A model generated the notes under the pieces. The model searched no databases, was not told the origin of the DNA, and was given only the letters and a program-made list of their open reading frames with translations. A program made the translations under genes and the position numbers. This document shows, in pieces, positions 1 through 5,212 of a DNA stretch of 5,212 nucleotides. Each line of letters opens with the position of its first letter. The first letter of the stretch is position 1. The stretch comes from Sphingobacteriaceae bacterium (lineage in GTDB: Bacteria > Bacteroidota > Bacteroidia > Sphingobacteriales > Sphingobacteriaceae), in the NCBI GenBank assembly GCA_025450155.1, contig JANWIB010000082.1, forward strand, positions 1-5,212. The letters are read 5' to 3'.

Positions 1-2
1 AG

Positions 3-1250
3 TCATTGGCGAACGTGTATTTAAATAAAGCGGTTATACTTGCCAAAAAGCTTAATTCTAAACGCGATGAATTGACTGGAAGATATTTATTAATAGATTT
101 TAATAACCATGCTACCGCTTTATCCCGGGCGATTGAATGTTTGAAATTAGCCGAATCTTATAGCGATACGGTTGGCATTATTACTACTGCATTTACTATC
201 AATTTAATTTACTCTGGTGCAGAAGAATACGGAAAGGCGTTGGAATATAGCAAAATGATGCTAAATGTTTCCTCTGCTGCTCGTGATTCCGTTTGGCAAT
301 GGAATAGTTTATATGCTGTGTCAAGCGCATTTATCAACCTTCAAAAAGCCGACTCAGGTCTTTTATATGCGCAGGAAGCATACCGGGTTTCGCTAGCATT
401 AAGGGATTTGACCCAAAGATGGCTATTTCAATCGTTACAATATTCACGACCTCTGATGATGGCCTGGTCGTTACATGCTCTTGGTAGAGCTCAACAATTA
501 TTGCAAGACGACCGGCTTGCCATCAATCACTTCAACAAGGCCTTAGAATTTGCGCTTTCAGCTCCTTACAATAGATCAGCTACCGAAAACATATACTCTA
601 GTATGGCAGAATCTTTTCTGAAATTATCAGAAATGGATTCCGTTATCAAATACTGTCGCTCCTATTTGCTAAAAGACACACTGGTACCGGACGTTATTCC
701 GATATATATTTATCTGGCGAAAGCGTATGAGCGAAAAAATAGCGATTCAGCTGTCACTTATTACAGGTTGGCAGCACAAAGACGTGAAAGCTATTTTAGT
801 GTAAAATCACGTTCAGAAATCATCGACCTCACCAACCAGGAAGATGAACGTCGTAAAGCAATAGCGAAATTTAATGCTGAAGAAAAAGGTAATAGAAATA
901 GAAATCTCCAGCTATCAATTCTTGGAATAGGATTAATCAGTTTTTGTATATTTTACCTTTTAATTAGCCAAACGATTGTCGTTAGGTCTGGCTTAGTAAA
1001 ATTTCTTGGAGTGCTTGCTTTGTTATTGGTTTTTGAATTTATTAACCTTTTTCTTCATCCCCTAATAGGAGATTTTACTCACCAGTCTCAAATATCCATG
1101 TTCCTGATAATGGTCTGCATAGCGGCGCTTCTAGTCCCTGTACATAACAAGTTGGAAAAATGGGTAACAAACAAATTGGTTGAGAAAAACAAAAGAATCA
1201 GGCTCGAAGCTGCCAAAAAAACGATAGCAAAATTAGAAGGCAAACCATAA
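3..1250 (+). CDS. TPR-repeat membrane protein, 5'-truncated by window edge
   Basis: The reading frame is open to the left edge (codon TCA precedes a TTG at 6), so the true start is probably upstream; 414 residues are visible counting from that TTG. Residues about 35-265 are all-helical with repeated TPR-like helix pairs, the clearest at about 153-183 (WSLHALGRAQ, then INHFNKALEFA), with others near 75-90, 112-130 and 233-261. A charged helix (about 275-300) leads to three hydrophobic segments at about 302-323, 330-350 and 363-380, then a basic helical tail (EKNKRIRLEAAKKTIAKLE). The tail pattern, LVFEFINLFLH, then DFTHQ, then LLVPVHNKLEKW, matches my memory of a Bacteroidota family usually named only as tetratricopeptide repeat protein. 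It resembles TPR sensor kinases but has no kinase or DNA-binding domain after the membrane part. A role as inner-membrane scaffold or signalling partner is inference. No terminator is obvious directly after the stop. Confidence 0.85.
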   Translation, partial: SLANVYLNKAVILAKKLNSKRDELTGRYLLIDFNNHATALSRAIECLKLAESYSDTVGIITTAFTINLIYSGAEEYGKALEYSKMMLNVSSAARDSVWQWNSLYAVSSAFINLQKADSGLLYAQEAYRVSLALRDLTQRWLFQSLQYSRPLMMAWSLHALGRAQQLLQDDRLAINHFNKALEFALSAPYNRSATENIYSSMAESFLKLSEMDSVIKYCRSYLLKDTLVPDVIPIYIYLAKAYERKNSDSAVTYYRLAAQRRESYFSVKSRSEIIDLTNQEDERRKAIAKFNAEEKGNRNRNLQLSILGIGLISFCIFYLLISQTIVVRSGLVKFLGVLALLLVFEFINLFLHPLIGDFTHQSQISMFLIMVCIAALLVPVHNKLEKWVTNKLVEKNKRIRLEAAKKTIAKLEGKP

Positions 1251-1434
1251 GAAGTTGTGGCAGAGAATATGAATCATCCATTTCAGCCTTCCTGTCTTTA
1301 AACCTAATTTTATACGATAAATTTTTCTAACTTTTTCGAGAGAAAGGAATCAAACTGCTATTTATTATCCTGCGGGTTTACAGAATTATCATTTAGGGAG
1401 CATTTTAAACTGGATTTATTTTATCTCACTTTTT

Positions 1435-1462
1435 TAATCCGGCATTGGGAAAATGCGGATTA
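1435..1462. other. inverted repeat (hairpin)
   Basis: TAATCC and GCATT (1435-1440, 1442-1446) pair with AATGC and GGATTA (1452-1456, 1457-1462), giving 11 base pairs with one bulged G at 1441 and a five-base loop GGGAA. The run of T lies before the hairpin on the plus strand and appears as A after it on the minus strand, so it is not an intrinsic terminator in either direction. Its function is unknown; it may be part of a structured transcript or a protein-binding site. Confidence 0.55.
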
Positions 1463-1603
1463 TGACGTCTTCAAAACTCTTGCATTCTTGCACTCCGGTT
1501 AATGACTGCATTTGGGCAGTGTTGGAAGCTGGGTAGAAATGCCTTCAGCTTCAGCTGGCGCAGCTATCAACTTTACTGTAAACTTCTCTTTAACCTCTAT
1601 AAA

Positions 1604-1637
1604 ATCTTTTCTATACTCTGTGAGTATAGAAAGAGAT
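1604..1637. other. strong inverted repeat (15-bp hairpin)
   Basis: TTTCTATACTC (1608-1618) pairs perfectly with GAGTATAGAAA (1622-1632) around a three-base loop TGT. After a single bulged G at 1633, ATCT (1604-1607) pairs with AGAT (1634-1637). The flanks are not T-rich, so a simple terminator is unlikely. A near-perfect dyad of this length is also a plausible operator or a transposition/recombination relic. No adjacent intact gene explains it. Confidence 0.6.
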
Positions 1638-1723
1638 AACATGAAGAGAGAGGGAAGAGAACACACAGATGTACACACATTTTTAACACTTAAAAAAAAA
1701 TAATTTTTATGGCAAAGCAGGGG

Positions 1724-1739
1724 TGACGCTTTAGCGTCA
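1724..1739 (+). other. short perfect hairpin upstream of a terminator
   Basis: TGACGCT (1724-1730) and AGCGTCA (1733-1739) are exact inverted halves. The hairpin lies six bases before the terminator-like structure at 1745-1780, and GGGGT at 1720-1724 can also pair with ACCCC at 1754-1758 in that structure's left arm and loop. This arrangement suggests a compact structured RNA 3' end. Confidence 0.5.
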
Positions 1740-1744
1740 AATGT

Positions 1745-1780
1745 CAGCCAGTAACCCCGTAAGGTTGCAGGCTGTTTTTT
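1745..1780 (+). terminator. Rho-independent terminator-like hairpin
   Basis: CAGCC (1745-1749) pairs with GGCTG (1770-1774). An A/A mismatch follows inward, then GTAACC (1751-1756) pairs with GGTTGC (1763-1768, one wobble) around a CCGTAA loop. Six T residues (1775-1780) follow directly on the plus strand, the classic intrinsic terminator form. It lies about 500 bases after the TPR gene, so it more likely ends a separate short transcript or a lost gene than the TPR transcript itself. Confidence 0.6.
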
Positions 1781-1807
1781 GCAGGAGAAGGGAAGCTTTT
1801 TTTCACT

Positions 1808-1868
1808 TGTCATCCTAAGCACGTTCACCCTTCTGGCTCAGTGTAAACTCCGCGAAGGATCTGCGGAG
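1808..1868. repeat. dispersed intergenic palindromic repeat, diverged copy
   Basis: The outer halves are TGTCATCCTAAGC (1808-1820) and GCGAAGGATCT (1852-1862). They resemble the TGTCATCCTGAGC...GCGAAGGATCT palindrome that I recall as a high-copy intergenic repeat in Bacteroidota genomes; ATCCT and AGGAT are inverted halves. The right part also contains a perfect hairpin, CTCCGC (1848-1853) with GCGGAG (1863-1868). The middle (about 1821-1847) is longer than in the short form I remember. Family membership is from memory and was not checked against the genome. Confidence 0.5.
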
Positions 1869-2257
1869 AAACCAAACAATAATACTTTAAACAGAAAAAA
1901 CAACTGAAATGGCACTATCAAGGATCCGGTTTTGAAAAGCATATACTCTATTCAGGCTAAAAGGTGGCAGAGTGCGTTTAATGTGGCGTTTATTCAGGTG
2001 TATGATGCTGCCGTTTAAAAAAGGTTATAAACATGTGTTTTTCTTATGGCTGGTGCTCCATCTTTTGGGGTTAAAGCGTATGCTCCAGAATTCTAATTCA
2101 TACCGCTACTAAATATGGGAGAAGTTCATAGACATCGCTTTTCTCTTATTCCTTTTTGATGCAATGAACAAAGGAATGCTTCCTAACAGTCTTTGTCATC
2201 GTTGGTATAATTTTACCTTTTAAGACCGGTTTTATAAGATACGAGATGTTTAAATAT

Positions 2258-2274
2258 GGTTAAGGGTATTAACC
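2258..2274 (-). terminator. possible weak terminator of the cytochrome gene
   Basis: GGTTAA (2258-2263) and TTAACC (2269-2274) form a perfect 6-bp stem with a five-base loop, 54 bases past the cytochrome stop. Read on the minus strand it is followed by ATATTT, a poor T tract, so termination here is only a possibility. Confidence 0.25.
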
Positions 2275-2327
2275 GGCCACCTTCAAGTTCTGATTTCATT
2301 GTTCAGCTTTGTAATAGCAATGATTTG

Positions 2328-3656
2328 TTATTTGATTTTTTTCCAAACCAAACCTGCATCGCTGTCTTCTACCAACTGTATTACGTTTCCCATTTTATCT
2401 TTTACAAAACTGACTGGAAGACGCCAACCAGGTGCAAGAAAATGCACTTCTGATTGTGGAATTAATTCTGTTTTGGGAGCATTTTCCCACGCCTGACCAA
2501 AAAGTTTGTTTCCTTCCCTAAAAATTGTATATGTCGAATTAAATTCCTCATTCAAATAGGTACCCGCATACAAATTATATAAATCGGGATCCAGTTTTAT
2601 ACCACCAGGCCTTGCACGTTTGTTTTTCTCACCAAGACCATGTTCCAAACCACATATTGCACAATGCGTGAAAGGTAGCTGGCTGCTTATATAATGCTGT
2701 GAAGGAGGAATGGTGCCCAGATACTTATAAATGGCTTTGAGATCATCATCAGTCATATTTTTGTATGCCACCCATGGCATATTGTGGCTAAGTGTACCCC
2801 CTTTACCGGTGCGCATAACGAAAATAAATCCCTCTACACCGTAAGCCATTCCCGACGGATCGGAGGTGATATTGGCGCTGAAGGCTTTACCATGTTCATG
2901 ATCAATCAAATTGCCACCCGCAAATAAACCGGGATTGTACTCCGCCCACGATGTATGACAAACCGCACAGCTTGCCAGTCCAACCAGGTACCTGCCCCGC
3001 TTTTTTGGATCTGAGAAGTCGGGAGCCAAAATTGGTTGTGTAATGGGCGTTAGCGATCTTTCAATCCCTGATCGCTCTCCTGCCGGTATTTTAGTTTGAA
3101 GCAAATTGTTATGCACTGGCGGTATTGAGCGGATGTAGACAACTACAGATGCTAAATCCTCATCGGAAAGATTTTTGAAGTCGGCATAAGGCATATGATA
3201 GCTAAGCGCCCTGCCGTCATGTCCTACGCCTTCGCGAATAGCTCGCGCAAACATATCATCAGTCCACTTTCCGGCGCCTGTTTCGTTGTCAGGTGTAATA
3301 TTAGGTGCGGTAATGCGACTGGTGCTGTCTTCAAAAAAGAAATGGCCGCTGCCGTACTTTTTAACAATAGGTGGCGCCCCGGGAGCGTCCCAGTCACGAT
3401 CAGAATGACACACAAAACATTCGAGTACGCCTAAAACCAAATATTCGCCTTGATTTAATCGTTGGGCAGTACGCTCATACTTTACGTTCGTTAGCGGACG
3501 AACCCGGAAAGTATCATTTGCAGCCAGCTTAGTTACACTTATTGGCTCAACCACTTTATCAACGGGCTTTTTATTAATGGAAAAGAAGATAACTACAACA
3601 GTTAAAATAAATGCGGTTAAAACTATAGTGGTGAGAAAGTGTTTATCGTTCCTCAT
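2328..3656 (-). CDS. membrane-anchored diheme cytochrome c with C-terminal DUF3471-like domain
   Basis: With the ATG at 3656 the protein has 442 residues. I prefer this start to the ATG at 3758 because the protein then opens with a short basic segment and a hydrophobic helix (about 7-27), a signal anchor; the 34 extra residues of the longer form look non-coding. Two class I cytochrome c domains follow. Domain 1 has heme motif CFVCH (80-84), the stretch NITPDNETGAGKW and a likely axial Met in YHMPY (Met155). Domain 2 has CAVCH (230-234), SANITSDPSG and a likely axial Met in SHNMPW (Met293). Each ends in a YIRSIPP or YLGTIPP helix, as in cytochrome subunits of membrane dehydrogenases. A further motif, CAICGLEH (332-339), lacks the heme His. 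Residues about 363-442 (from YAGTY) resemble the small beta-rich DUF3471-type domain better known from serine hydrolases. The likely role is periplasmic electron transfer; no dehydrogenase partner is in the window. No Shine-Dalgarno is seen before the start, only an A-rich leader. Confidence 0.9.
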   Translation of the reverse strand: MRNDKHFLTTIVLTAFILTVVVIFFSINKKPVDKVVEPISVTKLAANDTFRVRPLTNVKYERTAQRLNQGEYLVLGVLECFVCHSDRDWDAPGAPPIVKKYGSGHFFFEDSTSRITAPNITPDNETGAGKWTDDMFARAIREGVGHDGRALSYHMPYADFKNLSDEDLASVVVYIRSIPPVHNNLLQTKIPAGERSGIERSLTPITQPILAPDFSDPKKRGRYLVGLASCAVCHTSWAEYNPGLFAGGNLIDHEHGKAFSANITSDPSGMAYGVEGFIFVMRTGKGGTLSHNMPWVAYKNMTDDDLKAIYKYLGTIPPSQHYISSQLPFTHCAICGLEHGLGEKNKRARPGGIKLDPDLYNLYAGTYLNEEFNSTYTIFREGNKLFGQAWENAPKTELIPQSEVHFLAPGWRLPVSFVKDKMGNVIQLVEDSDAGLVWKKIK

Positions 3657-3965
3657 ATTTTTGATTTTAAGGTTGCATCCATCCGGTATTTGCTTATTGA
3701 TGAAATTGATCAGAGTCCAAGCTATTTGTGTCTTTCTTAACGATGAATGACAAGTCATGTATTACCGTAAAATTAATCTATAAAGTGTGCGGAAACGTGA
3801 TTTTTGTACACGATGATGTGAGTTTCGCGTGTGCATATTTTTTACGATTCGTGGATTACCAGAAGAAAATCGCAGCGGCAACTATATACGTGTTGGGATA
3901 AGGGTAAAGGTTAGGATTTTTTTTCGAATGATTGATGCGGTCCTATTTGATGATTCGATAGATAT
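3657..3965. other. spacer between two minus-strand genes
   Basis: This presumably holds the cytochrome promoter and the 3' end of the lipoprotein transcript, but I cannot identify a clear Bacteroidota promoter (TTTG ... TAnnTTTG). One dyad is visible: TGTACACG (3805-3812) pairs with CGTGTGCA (3828-3835, one wobble) across a 15-base loop and is followed by TATTTTTT on the plus strand, though no plus-strand gene precedes it. GAAAC (3792-3796) could pair instead with GTTTC (3822-3826). No gene is supported; a 91-codon plus-strand frame starting at 3829 runs into the lipoprotein gene and looks like chance. Confidence 0.6.
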
Positions 3966-4820
3966 TCATTTTACAGCATTCGTTTTAAAAACAGGCTGGC
4001 AGTTCCAGGTATTTATTATTGGAGGGATCCCTTCAGGAGATACTTTATTGGGTTCAAATGATTCACTGAAAGAAACTAATATGCCATTCTTATCAACAAC
4101 ATGATTCAGAAAAAAGAATGCACCGAAAAAAAGATCAGTTTCAACAAACAAGGTATGTGATATACGGAGATTATTGGGTTCAACAGGTATCCAGTTCATT
4201 ATTTCCATCAGGTTGTACATTTCATTTGTCATTAACCCTGTTGTATAATATATCTGTTGCCTGGCACTTTTTGTATAATCATATTCATAATCCACGCTTC
4301 CTCCATTTGCCGTGTTCACCTTAATAATATTTCCATTATTATCATATTCAACTGTAAAGTCATCATAACCTGTAAACTTTCCATACTTATCATATTTAAA
4401 AATGGTGGTTCCGGATTTTATAGCATTAAAGGTTTTCGTATCAAACTCAACAACGAAATTATATTGCACCGGAGGTTTCCCCGGGTCAGGTATTATAATA
4501 AATCCTCCTTCCCCATCATCCACAAGGCCGAAAGACCACCTGTCCGCAATAACATTCGCCCTGTTGTACGTATATGTAATACTATAACGCAATGAATCAA
4601 ACCCTCCAAATGCATCATTCATTTTTGTTAGCACAGTTTTAACGAGACCATTGACGTAATAGGTTTTTTTAAACCCATTGCCCACCAGGTAGCCTACCCG
4701 AATCGGGCTCTGTTCCTCCACATCGCATTTCACCAATTTTCCCCTGATTAAACGAATATCACTTTTCCGGCAGCACGAAAAAAGAATGAGTACCGTCAAT
4801 ATCGATATAAATAATTTCAT
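3966..4820 (-). CDS. lipoprotein with YD-repeat-like (DUF4595-like) region, function unknown
   Basis: The protein has 284 residues. It begins with a lipoprotein signal: MK, a hydrophobic stretch (3-14) and lipobox LFSC with the likely lipidated Cys16, followed by a second Cys. Residues about 138-190 carry repeated YD-type strands: FKYDKYGKF, VEYDNNGNI and YEYDYTK. This pattern occurs in RHS/YD repeats and in small Bacteroidota lipoproteins annotated DUF4595, which fits better given the size. Conserved-looking YNF and VEFD segments precede it (120-126). It is likely tethered to a membrane and exposed to periplasm or surface; no enzymatic motif is seen. The start at 4820 is fixed by the signal peptide. 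The gene stops 309 bases before the cytochrome gene on the same strand, so co-transcription is possible but not indicated. No Shine-Dalgarno is evident; the leader before the ATG is A/T-rich. Confidence 0.85.
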   Translation of the reverse strand: MKLFISILTVLILFSCCRKSDIRLIRGKLVKCDVEEQSPIRVGYLVGNGFKKTYYVNGLVKTVLTKMNDAFGGFDSLRYSITYTYNRANVIADRWSFGLVDDGEGGFIIIPDPGKPPVQYNFVVEFDTKTFNAIKSGTTIFKYDKYGKFTGYDDFTVEYDNNGNIIKVNTANGGSVDYEYDYTKSARQQIYYTTGLMTNEMYNLMEIMNWIPVEPNNLRISHTLFVETDLFFGAFFFLNHVVDKNGILVSFSESFEPNKVSPEGIPPIINTWNCQPVFKTNAVK

Positions 4821-4860
4821 TGTATAAAAGTTTTAAAGGATTAGTGGTTGTTTGATATGG

Positions 4861-4875
4861 AAAAAAGCCGCGCTT
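4861..4875 (-). terminator. weak intrinsic terminator-like hairpin
   Basis: Read on the minus strand, AAGC, loop GCG and GCTT form a four-base-pair stem, followed by four more T residues. It lies a few bases past the stop of the gene relic at 4879-5043, where a terminator would be expected, and upstream of the lipoprotein gene. The stem is short, so confidence is low. Confidence 0.3.
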
Positions 4876-4878
4876 AGT

Positions 4879-5043
4879 TTATTTCAGTTGTTTAAGTGCT
4901 GAAAATTGGGGATTAAAACCTTTGTAGATAGATAGTATACCAAAGATAACATAATTGTTACCCCATGATACCCAAACATATCCATAAGGGCTAAAACTAC
5001 TTCATCCGGTCTTAAAAGTAGCATACTGGGGAACAGGACATCA
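4879..5043 (-). pseudogene. possible decayed 3' end of a small membrane-protein gene
   Basis: In the minus-strand frame ending with TAA at 4879-4881 the last 40 codons read like real protein: SPYGYVWVSWGNNYVIF, then a hydrophobic run into IYKGFNPQFSALKQLK. An in-frame TGA at 5002-5004 separates this from 12 more plausible codons (VPQYATFKTG), and a second TGA at 5041-5043 ends the stretch. The aromatic and hydrophobic content suggests one membrane segment near the C-terminus. A competing 71-codon frame (4884-5099, -) has a start and no internal stop but reads less like a protein; it overlaps this one in another phase, so a frameshifted gene could have left both. I do not recognise the family. 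Confidence 0.35.
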
Positions 5044-5164
5044 TGATGTCTTAGATTAATCTCTATTTTACTATTTACCATCGTCTTTCGTACATACAAC
5101 TATTGATTTGGCTAAGAAATCATAGACTGCCCGCCGCTTGGAATTTGTCAACATGGTTACAAGT

Positions 5165-5212
5165 TCAAGTAGTGTCCATCAAAAAATCGGATTGACTGAA
5201 AAACTTGAATAA
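5165..5212 (-). other. possible insertion-sequence edge with transposase C-terminal codons
   Basis: The plus-strand sequence from about 5168 begins AGTAGTGTCCATC, similar in form to insertion-sequence ends that read GTAGTGTCC. On the minus strand a frame is open from the right edge for 15 codons (LFKFFSQSDFLMDTT) to a TGA at 5165-5167, as would be seen if a transposase ended at its terminal repeat. Only the edge lies in the window, the partner repeat and target duplication cannot be seen, and the fragment is very short. Confidence 0.2.

Larger units (their letters stand above)
1251..2327. other. long spacer without an intact gene, rich in inverted repeats
   Basis: About 1.08 kb between convergent genes. 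The short open frames here (for example 1512-1703 + and 1499-1828 -) run through hairpins and a terminator-like structure and resemble no family I recognise, so I do not call them genes. The first half holds several strong hairpins, listed separately. The second half (about 1909-2223) has protein-like stretches in more than one frame broken by stops, which may be remnants of a lost gene. I see no tRNA, rRNA or CRISPR array. Confidence 0.7.

Noticed and set aside
1512..1703. 63-codon plus-strand frame ending in KKK, followed by a tiny ATGGCAAAGCAGGGGTGA frame at 1710
   Set aside because: The first has no ATG start near its beginning and contains the 1604 dyad; it may be a relic but cannot be supported. 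The second encodes only MAKQG, which recalls the start of a Bacteroidota protein family, but five residues are not evidence.
1499..1828. 109-codon minus-strand open frame
   Set aside because: It runs antisense through the strong hairpin at 1604, the terminator-like structure at 1745 and into the palindromic repeat at 1808. Its Cys-rich sequence resembles no family I know, so it is most likely spurious.
2217..2229. 13-base match CTTTTAAGACCGG shared with the minus strand at 5007-5019
   Set aside because: A single match of this length is expected fairly often by chance in 5 kb of AT-rich DNA, and the flanks do not match.
2256..2496. Two 65-codon plus-strand frames overlapping the cytochrome 3' end
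   Set aside because: Both are mostly antisense to the well-supported cytochrome gene and have no family resemblance.
3657..3758. Upstream ATG at 3758 giving a 476-residue cytochrome
   Set aside because: It would place 34 residues before the signal anchor, and that segment lacks the features of a signal peptide. The ATG at 3656 gives a normal export signal.
4118..4595. Plus-strand frames within the lipoprotein gene
   Set aside because: They are antisense shadows of a gene with a clear signal peptide and YD-type repeats.
5153..5212. 19-codon plus-strand frame starting MVTSSSS and ending at the window edge
   Set aside because: It is too short, has no recognisable features, and competes with the insertion-edge reading on the other strand.

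Overview
This is an AT-rich stretch from what looks like a member of the Bacteroidota, most likely the Sphingobacteriia/Chitinophagia group (Pedobacter, Mucilaginibacter or Chitinophaga relatives). The grounds are the gene families (a TPR protein with a three-helix membrane tail, a membrane-anchored diheme cytochrome c, a YD-repeat-like lipoprotein), the lack of clear Shine-Dalgarno sequences before the starts, and an intergenic palindrome of a kind I associate with these genomes. The assignment is inference from family resemblance.

Layout. Bases 3-1250 (+) hold the 3' part of a tetratricopeptide-repeat membrane protein whose start lies left of the window. Bases 1251-2327 contain no intact gene but do contain several strong inverted repeats: hairpins at 1435-1462, 1604-1637 and 1724-1739, a terminator-like hairpin with a T tract at 1745-1780, and a palindromic repeat at 1808-1868. 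Bases 2328-3656 (-) encode a diheme cytochrome c with an extra C-terminal domain. Bases 3657-3965 are a gene-free spacer. Bases 3966-4820 (-) encode a lipoprotein. Bases 4879-5043 (-) look like the decayed 3' end of a small membrane-protein gene, followed by a weak terminator-like hairpin. The last 60 bases may be the edge of an insertion sequence, which is weakly supported.

How the genes relate. The TPR gene and the cytochrome gene converge on the structured spacer. The cytochrome and lipoprotein genes share a strand but are 309 bases apart, so an operon is not implied. All three proteins are predicted to act at the envelope: TPR protein in the inner membrane, cytochrome on the periplasmic face, lipoprotein on a membrane. 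No shared pathway is visible.

I found no convincing new multi-gene system. The points most worth a second look are the structured RNA-like segment at 1720-1780, the third Cys-rich motif (CxxCxxxH) and C-terminal domain of the cytochrome, and the frame-broken relic near the right end.
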